Below are positions 44,171 through 54,119 of a stretch of DNA of 64,000 nucleotides, piece by piece. The stretch is taken from assembly GCF_000247695.1 (NCBI RefSeq), contig NW_004624781.1:13430508-13494507 (forward strand), read 5' to 3'. The stretch's first letter is position 1. The number at the start of each line of letters is the position of its first letter. The notes beneath the pieces are model-generated. The model did not search any database. It saw only the letters and a list, made by a program, of their open reading frames with translations, and was not told where the DNA came from. A program made the translations under genes and the position numbers. The stretch is from Heterocephalus glaber (Eukaryota > Chordata > Mammalia > Rodentia > Bathyergidae).

Positions 44171-44283
44171 GGTTTTTGAGACAAGGTCTCACTATGCAGT
44201 TCAGACCGGCCTCAATCTTGTGGCAATCCTACTGCCTCTGCCTCCTGGGTGCTGGGATTACAGGCATGCATACCATGCCTGGT
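44171..44283 (-). mobile_element. B1 SINE (antisense)
   Basis: 'TTTTTGAGACAAGGTCTCAC', 'TGGGTGCTGGGATTACAGGC', 'ATGCATACCATGCCTGG'. Shortened by deletion but clearly B1. Confidence 0.85.
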
Positions 44284-45079
44284 CCAGTCCGTATCTTGTC
44301 TTTTATCCTTTTAACAGAGTCCTTGGTGGAACAAGTGTTTTCAATTTTGATGGAGTCCAATGTATCAATTTTCCCTTTTATGGGTTGTACCTTACTTAGG
44401 TGACAAGTCTAAAATGTCTCAAATGTTTTGTTTCTAAAAATTTTATATTTTTATGTGTTACCTAGTCTCTGTTCAATTTTGAGTTGAACTTCCATAAAGC
44501 ATGAAAAAGTTGGGTCAAGAAGTTTTTTTTTCTTGCCCCCCCCTTTGGCATAGATTATCAAATTGTTTCAGAACCATGTTTTGACAAAGCTATCATTTCT
44601 CCATTAAATTGCCTTTGCACCTTTGTAGACTATCAGTTGGGCATATTTTGTGGGCCTGTTTCTGGGTTTTTCTGTGCCATTGATCTTTGTGTCTATCCCT
44701 CTTCCATTACCAGACAGTCCTGATTGTGCAGCTATAGCTATAAAAGAAGTCTTACAATTGGGCAGATTCTTCACATTGTATCTAAAAATATTTTAGCTAT
44801 TCTGGTTCATTTGCCTTTCCATGCCAATTTTAGAAAGATCTTTTCTATTTCTACAAAATTTTTGCTGAGACTTATATAAAAATTACATGAACCCTCTATA
44901 GCACCTTGGGGCACAATTGGCCTTTTTGCTAGGCTGAGTCTTCCAATTTGTGAACATGGTATGTTTCACCATTTTTTAAGGTCAGCTTTGATTTCTTTCA
45001 TTGGTGGGTAGTTTTTGGCATTCAAATCCTGAACATATTTTGTTAGACTTACACACCTATTGTATTTTAATATTTTATT

Positions 45080-45337
45080 TTATCTTGTGATTGGAAATGA
45101 CATTGGATTTCTAATATCAGTGTCATTCTTCATTGCCATATATATAAATATGATAGATTTTTGTATGTTTATCCTGTATTCTGCCACCTTGCTGAACTCA
45201 TGTATCAGTTTTAGGAGTCTTTTATTTTGTTTAATTTTGTTTTTGGAGTCCTTGGAATTTTCTACATAGATAACCATGTATTCTGAAGACAGCTTTATTT
45301 CTTCCTTTCCGACCTGTATCCCTTCCATTTTTCTCAC
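45080..45337 (-). pseudogene. L1 ORF2 reverse-transcriptase remnant
   Basis: An open stretch of about 85 codons in which 'GKEEIKLSS', 'MVIYVENSKDS', 'LLKLIHEFSKVAEYRINIQKS' and 'IPFTI'-like 'MSFPITR' follow the palm-domain order of mammalian L1 ORF2. The catalytic aspartate box expected before 'MVIYVEN' has been lost, so it cannot be an active reverse transcriptase. It has no start context of its own and is only a surviving gap between stops in an old L1 copy. Confidence 0.85.
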
Positions 45338-45560
45338 CTCACACCCATAGAGCTTCCAATACTGTATTCAATATGATTGGCAAAAACTAACAACCTTACA
45401 TTTTTCTCAGTCTTAGGAAGAAACCATTTAGCTTTTTACCATTCAATATGATGTTGAATTCTTTTTGGTAGATGCTTTCCTATGAAGTTGAGCAGATTCT
45501 CCTTTATTTCTATTTTTTTCATTCATTTTAAGCATAATGGCTGATTGAAGCATGTTTACT

Positions 45561-46145
45561 GGGGCTGCTTTAAAATGTTTGTCAGATAATTCTAACATCT
45601 CTGCCATTGTGGTGTTGGCATCTGTTCACTGTTTTGTTTCATTCAGTTTAAGATCTTCCAAGTCCTTGATGTACTGTGTACTTTTTCATTGAAATCTGGA
45701 CATTTGCAAATCATGATTCTGGAGCTGATCCTAACATTTTAAAAGCCCGATTAAAATCCTGTTTTAGTTGGGTTTCTCTGATGCCACTCTGCTGGAGAAG
45801 GGAGGCCTCTGGCTTCTTGCTCTCAGCCCAGCTTCCCATTTGGTCTCTGTTGACACCTAAGGGAAGGACTCCCTGGCACTGCCTGGTGGGGTGGAAGCCC
45901 AGGACCTGCTACAGCCTGCACTGCGCTACTGTAGATGTGGATTTGTTAATGTGAGCAATGGCAAAAGCCCCAACTCTCTCCTAGGCCCTCAGTAGCACAG
46001 CCCCACTAAGGAAGGGGAAGCAGCAACCCAGCTCCCCATGGCATCTCCACTGATCCTGTTGGAAGGGCGTGTTACTGACTGCTGCAGGTGACCTTCCCAG
46101 CTCCCATGAGGCTTCTCTGATACTGTCTTGGTGGATGTTGGTAAC
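45561..46145. repeat. L1-associated or unassigned sequence
   Basis: 45565-45800 ('GTTTGTCAGATAATTCTAAC', 'ATCTCTGCCATTGTGGTGTT', 'GAAATCTGGACATTTGCAAA') parallels a segment often found beside old antisense L1 sequence. 45800-46145 shows no match I can name. Confidence 0.4.
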
Positions 46146-46429
46146 TGTGTTAGTTACTTTTCTCTCCTTGCTGAGACAAAATACCTCACACCCAAAGTTA
46201 AAGAGGAAAGGGTTTATTTAGCTCACAGTTTGTAGAGGTTTCAGCCCATAATCAGCTGGCTCCAAGGCAGGGAGGCATGGCAGGGGGGCATCGCAGAGAA
46301 GAAACAGTTCATGGCACCCACAAGGTAGCAAAAGCAACAAGGGACCTTAATAGCATCTTTCCACCCCCTTTATCCCATCCAGACTACTGGGATTAGGATG
46401 GTGCCAAACTAATCTCTCACAGGGCTGGG

Positions 46430-46511
46430 GATGTAGCTCAGCAGCACAGCACCTGCCTGGCAAGCACAGGTCCTGAGTTCAATCCCCGGTACAAACAAAA
46501 CAAAACAAAAC
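46430..46511 (+). mobile_element. ID SINE nested in the LTR
   Basis: 'GGGCTGGGGATGTAGCTCAG', 'GCACCTGCCTGGCAAGCACA', then 'TGAGTTCAATCCCCGGTAC' and a CAAAA-rich tail. It is closer to the classical rodent ID sequence than to the 'GATTTAGCTCAG' copies. Flanks 'CTAATCTCTCAC' and 'CCAATAACTCAC' suggest a diverged duplication. Confidence 0.9.
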
Positions 46512-46529
46512 CCAATAACTCACATATAG

Positions 46530-46555
46530 ACACTGAGCTAAATCCCCGGCCCTAG
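46530..46555 (-). mobile_element. Tailless, 3'-truncated ID insert
   Basis: On the minus strand this is only the first 20 bases of an ID SINE (GGCCGGGGATTTAGCTCAGT, 46532-46551), stopping in the D-loop. It has no B box and no A-tail. It is bracketed by ACATATAG at 46522-46529 and 46556-46563 (8 of 8). This matches the published description of tailless retropseudogenes, which are 3'-truncated small-RNA copies with target-site duplications. Confidence 0.7.
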
Positions 46556-46814
46556 ACATATAGTGGTTAGTAATCACCCGCCCTTAATGCCAGTATCACA
46601 TATTCCAGATTCAGCCACCTCTGAAAAAGACTCCATGAGGCGTTGGGGGGACCTCTAGACACAAGCCACAACAGGAACCTTGCTACAACCCTGGGAAAGT
46701 GGAAGTGTGAGCTACCCACCCAGCTCTGGCTGGTGTGGAGGAGGCTGGGCCATGTTTTTTCTGTGTATGAGGTAGAGCAATTATTGTTTTAAAGCTTTTT
46801 GGGGGGGCGGCTGG

Positions 46815-47080
46815 GGAGTTTCTCATATAGAGAAACCTTGAGAAATTTCAGCTTGTGCGTCTGATTTCTTTCACTTAATAGTATGGTCTCAAGGTTCATC
46901 CATTTACCCATGAATGCCTCGTTTATCTTTCTTTATGACACAGTAGTAGTCCATGGTATATAAATACTACATTTCCTTTATTGATTTATCTGTTGGTGGG
47001 CACATTTCGTGATTCAGCTATTATAAATTGTGGTGCTATAAACATGGGTATGCTTGTACTGTATCAGTGTAATGTGAATA
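46815..47080 (-). mobile_element. L1 3' segment, inverted part
   Basis: Antisense to the L1 3' sequence also found at 30650-30850. 'GATTTCTTTCACTTAATAGT', 'CATTTACCCATGAATGCCTC', 'GACACAGTAGTAGTCCATGG' and 'TATAAATTGTGGTGCTATAA' are L1M 3' landmarks. It meets the sense-oriented remainder of the same 3' UTR at about 47080-47085. Confidence 0.85.
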
Positions 47081-47084
47081 CAGA

Positions 47085-47372
47085 GGAAATAAAGAAGAAA
47101 AGAAAAGATAGATAAGAAGTAGAAAGATCTTTTTCAAATGAGAGGGAGGATAAGACATGGAGAGAAGGGGGAGGGGATGGAAAAGGGATAGGAAAGAAAG
47201 AATTGAAGGAAAAAGTGGAGAAGGAGCTTTTGCAAATGGGGAGAGGACCGAGAGATGGGAGGGAGGGGCATAAAGAGAATGAAGACGTGTTAGGTACCCG
47301 TGTCAACTCCCCACAATAAATGCAGTCATTACCTACTGCAAATATGTACTGATAAATATACATTTTAAAAAA
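47085..47372 (+). mobile_element. L1 3' UTR, sense part of a twin-primed insert
   Basis: It continues the L1 3' UTR in the opposite orientation to 46815-47080: 'AGATAGATAAGAAGTAGAAA', purine-rich tract, 'GGAGCTTTTGCAAATGGGGA', 'GAATGAAGACGTGTTAGGTA', 'CCCACAATAAATGCAGTCAT', then an A-rich end. These match 30900-31210 in order. The arrangement is the signature of twin priming during L1 integration. Confidence 0.85.
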
Positions 47373-47869
47373 GATGTTTTTGTTTGGTAGGCTGCCTCTT
47401 TTCTGGCTCTCTGTTTAGAAATAGTCTCTTGGGGTATTTTTTGTCTGCACCCTGTAACATTTCTGGTTTGCTAGCTTCATTAGCTCCAAGTCTGTGATAT
47501 ACAATGAAAAAAGAAACCTCAGGGGTCTCACCACAGTGTTTTTTCTCAGCTCTTGAGGTCTGTGGCCAGCCCACTGTCTTCTCTGCACCTTTAAATATTC
47601 TTGTCTTTGTTTGGACACAACTCCTAGGGTTCATAACTGGATTCACGGGAGGACTAGGGAGAAGTATGTCTACTCCTTCTTCTCAGAACAGATACCTCCA
47701 GTTTAATTTGTAACCCAGGCACTATTAGCAGTCTAACCAGAACACAATCTGCCTTCATCTGGATGCTGAGACAGAAGTTTTAATGCTTTGGTCTCATTTA
47801 AAAAATATTTTTTCTTTATCTGCGTTATAAACTATATCCATACAATTCTACTTTTATTTTATTTCAATT
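47373..47869. other. Unassigned sequence
   Basis: No gene or repeat recognised. Confidence 0.4.
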
Positions 47870-48072
47870 ATTATTTTTTTTGTTTTGCAGAATGCTGGAG
47901 GTTGAACCAAGGGCCTTCATAAGAGCTATACCTCCATCCTTTTTTATTTTTCATTTTTGAGACAGGGTCTCCCTAAGTTGCTAAGTTGTCCAGGCTGGGC
48001 TTGAACTTGCTGTCCTCCTGCCTGGGTCTCCCAAAGTGTTGGGATGACAGGTGTGTACTACCATGCCCAGCC
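47870..48072 (-). mobile_element. B1-dID SINE (antisense), old
   Basis: ID half 'GAATGCTGGAGGTTGAACCA', 'GAGCTATACCTCCATCC', a T-rich linker and a B1 half 'TTTTGAGACAGGGTCTCCCT', 'AAAGTGTTGGGATGACAGGT', 'CTACCATGCCCAGCC'. Confidence 0.85.
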
Positions 48073-48369
48073 ATATGATTCTACTTTGACCAAGCCAAGT
48101 GGGCAGAAGAATACTGGGGAGCAGATATTTATTAGATAGGCTTGCTTAATTTTAATTATTTCTGAAGTATGGAAGATATGAACAGGGAAATCTTGACCCC
48201 CTCATTTTACAGTATGAGTTATGGGATGGGGCAAGACTGATGGGAGGAGAAATGTGACAGGGCAGGATAGGATAAAAGCAGGGCTTCCACTCACCACTCT
48301 AATCATTAATATGTAAACATTATTTCTTCCATTCATTGTTTTATTTTCATGGCTTATTTTGTGGAACCA

Positions 48370-48560
48370 AAATTTTATCTTGCTTTTCTACTCAATATTA
48401 TAAAATAAACATTTGTGTATGGAATGAAGCATTCTTTACAAGCTGTTTAAATTGATGCATAATATTCCACTGTATAGATATACCACAATCAATTTAACCA
48501 TCCCTATAATACAGCTGATTTCGTTTTTAGTCAATATAAATAACTTACAAGGAGACATCA
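48370..48560 (-). repeat. Old L1 3' fragment (antisense)
   Basis: 'GCATAATATTCCACTGTATA', 'GATATACCACAATCAATTTA', 'ACCATCCCTATAATACAGCT' is a recognisable antisense L1M 3' motif. Confidence 0.7.
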
Positions 48561-50785
48561 TTTTTCTAAAATCTTAGCCACACCAAGAGTCCTCCTTAAA
48601 CTATGTTCTTAAAGGGGCAATGCTGGGTTAGAGAGACACGAGTTTTACGTCCTGTAAAATGGGTGTAGAGGTGCCCTGTAATCCTCACCTGTCATCTGCA
48701 TACAGGAGAGGCACAAGCAAGAGAATAACCTGTGTTTTCCTTCCTTAAGACTCCACTTGTTGTGCAACCCCCATGGTGCAGCAGTCACTTCAGGGAGAGG
48801 AAGGGCAGTTTCTTTTTGTTTAGCATTATATTCCTAGTGCCCGGCAATGGGACATATTTGCTGTGTAGATGAATCAACTGTCACAAACCTGAAATGGATT
48901 CAGGCAACTTGTGTTGGGTCTGGTGGGGAATGAAGAGAAGCTCAGAGGGATGACAAATGCCAACACCCCACATGGCTTACAATGCCCGACTCAGGCACAG
49001 CCTCGCGCCTCTACTTTCCTGTCCAGCTCTTGCTCTTAGTGCTCCCTGATCCTGTGCCTGTTACCCCACAACTTACAGCTCCAGCCAAGGTGTGGGTGCC
49101 CTCCTGCCTGCCCCCACCCAGCCCCACTCAATTTCCCAAAGCAAACCCACCTCAGTCATGGTCAGAGCAGGACCAGAAGTGTCAAAATTCAAAACCAACT
49201 TTAGTCACAGCTCATTTTTCCTGCATTGCCATGAAAATATCATTACTTTTTTCATAAAAATTGAAAATAACAAGAAAAAAACCCACTGAGAATTAGGTGA
49301 GGTTGGGCAGGAGTCAGCAGTGTCCCAGAGCTGGGAGCCATGAACTTTCCGGTGACCGGAACTACTCCAGTACTGAGGATGGCAGTACACAGGGGCACCT
49401 CTTCCATTTCCTGCCTCCCCACCCATTCTCCCGTCTCTCTCTCCCCCTTTGTCCCCTCTGCCTCAGAGCTGAGTTGTGCCATCCCCACGGCAGCTGTGAG
49501 CACGGCTGTCTGACAAGCTCAGGTGACTGGTGTTGGGAGGGCCCCATGAGAGACGCCTCATTACCCGTGCTGTGCACAGTTATGTGCGTCACATGCTGAA
49601 CAGCGTCCACTCGGCTGGGATGCTGGGTTGGCTGGTTACCCTCTTTCTGAGCAGCCACTCAGCCCTGCCATCTGTCGAATCTTATAACCAGGTGGTGAAC
49701 CCAAATAACCTCATTTTGACGCAGCAGAGGAGACCCCCACTTGGCTCTGTTCTTGCTGTCTGCAGCTTCCTCTCGGAGGGAGACTTCCCGAGACTCAGAG
49801 TCATGCTCTTTCTTGATCAAGGAGCTATTTGCTCCCAGAAACACCACCACTTCACTAATGCAGGACTGTTTTCAGCAGCTTCACCAATTTAGCAGACACT
49901 CAGGAACCAGCAGACAAACCAGAAGAGACCACATAAAACCAAGAAGGCAAGAAAACCTGCATACAAAAGTTCATGTGCCTTCCTTGATCCTCGCTCAGAA
50001 AACATTTAATTTTCATCCTCAGCTACAGTGCAGAGTCCATCTAATTTCCAAGGTTCAGTGTATGGGAAGCCACAGATTAGAGAAGAGGTGAAAACATGCA
50101 ACAGCAGAGACTCTGACAAATAATGAGGAATATCCGAAGATGTTGAAACCATTAAAAACAGGGACAGGATCCAAGCTAAAAGCACTGCAAACTGGAGTTA
50201 TTTGGTGAGGGACAAAGTGTACTATGGTGCTTCAGTCTTAGCTGAGGACAAACTTACCACATTACAAGAATGGAGTCATCAGCATTGTTGATCAGTAGAG
50301 ACCATCTCAGGGTGGGCACTGTGTTACACATTACATAAATGCCCTCTCCACATGGGTAGAATACAAAGGTTAGACCCACAGGGAATCAAACCCTCAATTC
50401 TTGAAGAAAACCCATGTATCCAGTAGTAATATGAACATATTACATATGATTTTTAAAGAGACTTTATTCATTACAATAAAATAAGGTAGATTCTTTGAAG
50501 AAAAACTAAAAAAAGTAAGTAAAAATTTAAAAAGTAAGACATAACTATAACCCCTACCTCCAATATATAATCAGTGTTAGTATCTGGTTGGCTGTCTTGT
50601 TTGCTCTTTAAATATAGGGGTGCATTTATACCCATTTATGTATCTACCATCAGCCCACCTACCTGTCTATGACTATTGGAGCCATATTTAAGGTCTTGGA
50701 TCACACCATACTCACCTCTCTTAATGCCTAGCTAAGAAGCTTTACATAAGTAATCTCCTTCCACATCATTTTAGTGGTCGTTACT
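48561..50785. other. Single-copy-looking sequence
   Basis: No gene or named repeat in about 2.2 kb. 49000-49700 is GC-richer, with overlapping open frames on both strands near 100 codons, none recognisable. AT-rich after 50440. Confidence 0.4.
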
Positions 50786-50787
50786 GT

Positions 50788-50875
50788 CTTTTTTTTTTTT
50801 TGGTACTGGGGATAGAACTTGGGTCCTTGTGCTTGCACAGCAGGCAGCGAAACCACTGAGCTAAATCCCCAGTCC
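50788..50875 (-). mobile_element. ID SINE (antisense)
   Basis: Body 50802-50874 preceded by a T-run. Duplications TAGTGGTC at 50772-50779 and 50876-50883 (8 of 8). The minus-strand anticodon arm is CCTGCTGTGCAAG. Confidence 0.93.
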
Positions 50876-50919
50876 TAGTGGTCTTGATATAGGAGAAATA
50901 CAACTCCCAACCTGATAGA

Positions 50920-51590
50920 TGACAAGTGTGCTGAATTTGTGGTCCCCTAACATTAAGGAATGAAGTCTTGAACCAAAAGAAGAAGTTAGGAGAGTTTTAT
51001 TGGAAATAAGAGAGAAGAGCAGCTCCTGGATTTCCAAGAGGGGTCCTGAAGGGTGGATACCGAGGCCCTTTGTCAGGGATGATTTATACAATGTAGGTAC
51101 AACGTGAGTCAAACTATAATAAACCTATAGGATTATAAGTATAGCTGTTTAGCTAATATTTATCCAGTAGGGAAGTGAGTCATGTAGCAAGGGCACTGGT
51201 AAGAACAAAGGCATTTTGGGGAAGGCATGGGACCAGATGTTCTGGTCACCCACCTGGGCCACTAATGCCTACCTGGACTTCCTGGACCAGGTGGTGCTAA
51301 TTACAGTATAATAGCAAGTTACTGTGTATCTGTTAGGGAAGCATGGAGGCCTGGCCATTGCATCTTTATCTTGAGGCCTGGCCTTCAGATGCACCTCCAG
51401 CCACAGTTCTGATGTCTTTATTTTTTTTTAATTTTTTTGGTGCCGGGGATTGAACTCGGGTCCTTGCGCTTGCACAGCAGGTGGCGAAACCACTGAGCTA
51501 AATCCCCGGCCTGATGTCTTTATTTTTGTGCTGACTTCCTTGAGAGCCCAGCCCCTCTCCTACTGTATATTAATTTCTCTCTAACTCACT
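50920..51590 (-). repeat. LTR-like element (antisense)
   Basis: On the minus strand a TATAAAT lies near 51085-51091, followed by 'GACCCCTCTTGGAAATCCAG', an AATAAAA (50996-51002) and 'CTAACTTCTTCTTTTGGTTC'. TATA box, about 90 bases, then a polyadenylation signal fits an LTR R region. It is interrupted by an ID at 51426-51510. Family and far end are not resolved. Confidence 0.5.
51426..51510 (-). mobile_element. ID SINE (antisense)
   Basis: Body about 51439-51510. Duplications CTGATGTCTTTATTTTT at 51409-51425 and 51511-51527 are identical (17 of 17), so the insertion is young. The minus-strand anticodon arm is CCTGCTGTGCAAG. Confidence 0.97.
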
Positions 51591-51728
51591 GCCTATAATA
51601 TTTGCTTTGTATTCTAAGATATGCATAGTTATTCAAATGCTTATGGTAATTTAGTGATTATCTATAAAAGCATATATTGCATAGCAACATTTAGAAAATA
51701 AACAAGGGACCATTTTAAACCAGTAAGA

Positions 51729-52370
51729 TGTGGTGATTTCCACTTTAACCACCACCAGACAATGTCACTGCTATAGTAGCAGAATTGGCAGATGCAGGAG
51801 GGGCCTTTTTGTCTTTATGAGCCTTACAGTTGCTTACTTCTTGTTGGTGAAGGCATGCATAATATATTGCCCTAAAATATTCCACTTTTAGCATAAGGAC
51901 TATTTTGAGGGGAAGGCAAGTGAGAATTAACAGGAAAAGCTCTCAGCCCCTTCTCTTATCTGCCTAAAAATAATACATAATCCCCTTCCCTTGCACCAGG
52001 ATAAGGAGACAGCCCTTATTGAAAATGGGGTACAGGCACCTTACTACATTTGCATACACAGACCTTACTAAAACAGCCTTTATCTTCCATTAGTTTCCTA
52101 CATATATTTCCTAGTCACATTTCCACAATTTATCACCCCTAAAAGCTCAACCTCCTGCTTTCTTTGTTTAGTCACTTCTCTACAATTTATCACCTTTTGT
52201 TAAAATGGTATATAAGTTCCTCAGCCTAATGCTTTCTTTGGTTTTTCTTTCCTTTGAGCCCCCATGGAAGTAGAATTTAAAAATGTTAGTGAAATCTGTG
52301 CGTCTTTTCTTCTACTGTATTTTGTCATAGTTGACCCCTCTTTTCATTCTTTTCTGGACTTCAACCAGCA
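51729..52370 (+). mobile_element. ERVL-type LTR (MT2/MLT2-like)
   Basis: It starts TGTGGTGATTTCCACTTTAA. 'GCAGAATTGGCAGATGCAGG', 'ATTGCCCTAAAATATTCCAC', 'TTTTAGCATAAGGA' and 'GCCTTTATC' precede a promoter-like 'AAAATGGTATATAAGTTCCT' (TATATAA 52210-52216). 'CTCAGCCTAATG' and a 3' 'CTGTGCGTCTTTTCTTCTAC' then 'GTCATAGTTGACCCC' follow. This is the landmark order of ERVL LTRs. Flanks TAAGA and TAAAA are only a weak duplication. No internal region adjoins, so it is probably a solo LTR. Confidence 0.65.
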
Positions 52371-52955
52371 TTAAAATTTTACTATGTTAAATGACATCTG
52401 TTTGCTTTTGACAGTGAAGTACAGTACTGTTGGGAGCACTGTGCTGTAGATCACTATGGCTATGCCTAACTCGCCCTGTCCTGTGGATGAGGCAGGGGCC
52501 CGGGGTAAAAAACACACGCATCTTGTTCGCTTCCTCCTCAGATGAGACAGGGCCCCAGCAAAACAACAATAACAGCAACAACAACAACAAAAACAGGTGA
52601 CAAGAGGGCGTGGCAGAGCAAGGCCTTGCAGAAAAGAGGACTGTCTTCCTCCCTGCCAATTTTCCAAAAAAGAATCAAGCATGATGTTCTGCAGACCTTG
52701 GCTACTCCCCTGGCTCTGGTTACAGACCAGCCCCTTTTACCTCCTCGTGCGCTTCCCCTATCCCTACCGCTATAAATACACACATGGCCACTTGCTTGGC
52801 ATTCTGTTCGTCCCACCAGGAGTTAGAGCCCCAGCTGGCCCCACCTATACCTTATTATGTCTCTTTGTCTTTCTTAATCTCTCACTGTGGTTTTCCACTC
52901 CACAAACCCTTCAGCCATGTGGGTCACGGCACAGTACTTTTCAAAAATGAGCAAA
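52371..52955. other. Single-copy-looking sequence with an AAC-rich patch
   Basis: A CAACAACAATAAC-type patch lies at 52560-52594. Nothing else recognised. Confidence 0.4.
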
Positions 52956-52958
52956 CAA

Positions 52959-53060
52959 GAGCTGGCCGTGGAGGTGTGTGCCCATAATCCCAGCCTTCTG
53001 GGAAGCTGAAGCAGGAGGACTGCAAGTTTGAGCCCAGGCTGGGCAACTTAGTACACATCG
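52959..53060 (+). mobile_element. B1 SINE, 3' truncated
   Basis: 'GAGCTGGCCGTGGAGGTGTG', 'CCCATAATCCCAGCCTTCTG', 'AAGCAGGAGGACTGCAAGTT', 'CCAGGCTGGGCAACTTAGTA'. It ends before the A-tail. Confidence 0.8.
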
Positions 53061-53167
53061 CCCGGGGATGTTTAAGTGCAGATTCCATGCACTGACTCTG
53101 GGAGGGCCTGGGATCTTGCAATTCTAGTCAGCCCTGCTGGACTGCCACCTGCATAAATAGTAAGGAA

Positions 53168-53335
53168 CTCTAGCATACATCAGAGCCACTCGGAGGCCTT
53201 GCTAAGATCCAGACTGCTGGGCTTTGACACCAGTGTCTGATGGAGCAGGTGTGGGTGGGGGCCCAAGAACTTGCATTTAACAAGTCCCTCCCAAGTGATG
53301 CTGGAGCCACTGGTCTAGAGCACTCTGAGAACCAG
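53168..53335 (+). repeat. MER5A-type hAT element
   Basis: 'CTAGCATACATCAGAGCCAC', 'GACTGCTGGGC', 'GGGGGCCCAAGAACTTGCAT', 'TTAACAAGTCCCTCCCAAGT', 'GATGCTGGAGCCACTGGTCT' and 'CTCTGAGAACCA' give the full MER5A order. Confidence 0.9.
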
Positions 53336-53430
53336 TCCCACTTTGTCCTGATGTAACTCAGCCAGTTGCTTAACCTCAGTTGCATCTCAGTTGAGCCATC
53401 TATACCTCAGGGATGATAATGCCACCAATG
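53336..53430 (+). repeat. MIR SINE fragment
   Basis: 'CAGTTGCTTAACCTCAGTTG', then 'TGAGCCATCTATACCTCAGG', 'GATGATAATGCCACC' is a MIR core and tail pattern directly behind MER5A. Confidence 0.65.
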
Positions 53431-54115
53431 AGAGAGGACTTCCCTGAAGCCCCATGTGTCCACCACGTAGTGTCACAAGCATTTCTTGGCATTTTTTTGC
53501 CTGAGTTGAGCCCTGAAATGAGCCCAGGTGCATTGGAGGAGCTCTCTTCTTTTCTGTGTGCCCTTTAAGGCAGAAGGTCCCCAGTTCTACTTTTTCACTG
53601 TGCAGTTGATTCCTCATTAAGCACAGGGATGCCAGGCACTGCCTGCCCTTAACCTGGATGCACAGGAAAGCCTTATAAATAAAGAATGCAGCCGACCCTA
53701 ATGAGGACAACATCATCTCAGGCTGCAGCAGTGAGACTGTCCCTCTAGCTTCCTCCGGGCTGGCTTGCTCTCTGAAAGCTCAAAGCCTGCTCAGCTAGCT
53801 TCCCAGGTGGCACTGTGTCTGAGTGCTTTAATCATACACAAGCCTGAAAGTAAAGGGAGGAAGTAAGCAGACCCCCTGGAGCCAGGCTTTTTACCTGTTG
53901 GGGAGGCTGGGGATGGAACTTAGGGGCCGGCAAGCACTTGAGGCACAACATCTAGCAAAGCCTGGAGACCAAAGATGATGACTAGCGTGAGCACTGCAAG
54001 GTGGGCGGGGTGGCAGAAATTCCCAGTGGGAAACAAGCAGGGCTCTAGGCAGACCTTGTACATGGGACCTCCTGCAGCCTGCTGGGAGAGTCCCCTAGTT
54101 GACTGAGGCAGGGGA
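53431..54115. other. Single-copy-looking sequence
   Basis: No gene recognised. A faint antisense ID-like scrap may lie near 53890-53960. Confidence 0.4.
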
Positions 54116-54119
54116 CTGT

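Larger units (their letters stand above)
44040..45560 (-). mobile_element. L1 LINE ORF2 region (antisense)
   Basis: 'GAACTCCTCATATATTTTTG', 'GAGTCCAATGTATCAATTTT', 'GAGTTGAACTTCCATAAAGC' and, after 44900, 'TTCTTTCATTGGTGGGTAGT', 'TTGCTGAACTCATGTATCAG' are antisense L1 ORF2 and upstream sequence. It is broken by a B1 at 44171-44283 and many stops. The coding remnant at 45080-45337 confirms the orientation. Confidence 0.8.
46146..46673 (-). mobile_element. MaLR-type LTR (antisense) with nested SINEs
   Basis: On the minus strand it starts TGTTGTGGCTTGTGTCTAGA and ends AGTAACTAACACA (TG...CA). It contains 'CCTTGGAGCCAGCTGATTAT', 'GGGCTGAAACCTCTACAAAC' and 'GTGAGCTAAATAAACCCTTT', then 'GAGGTATTTTGTCTCAGC', the same landmarks as the LTR at 9148-9589. 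The flanking pentamers GTAAC (46141-46145) and GGAAC (46674-46678) match at 4 of 5. Two later insertions lie within: an ID SINE (46430-46511) and a tailless ID fragment (46530-46555). Confidence 0.9.
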
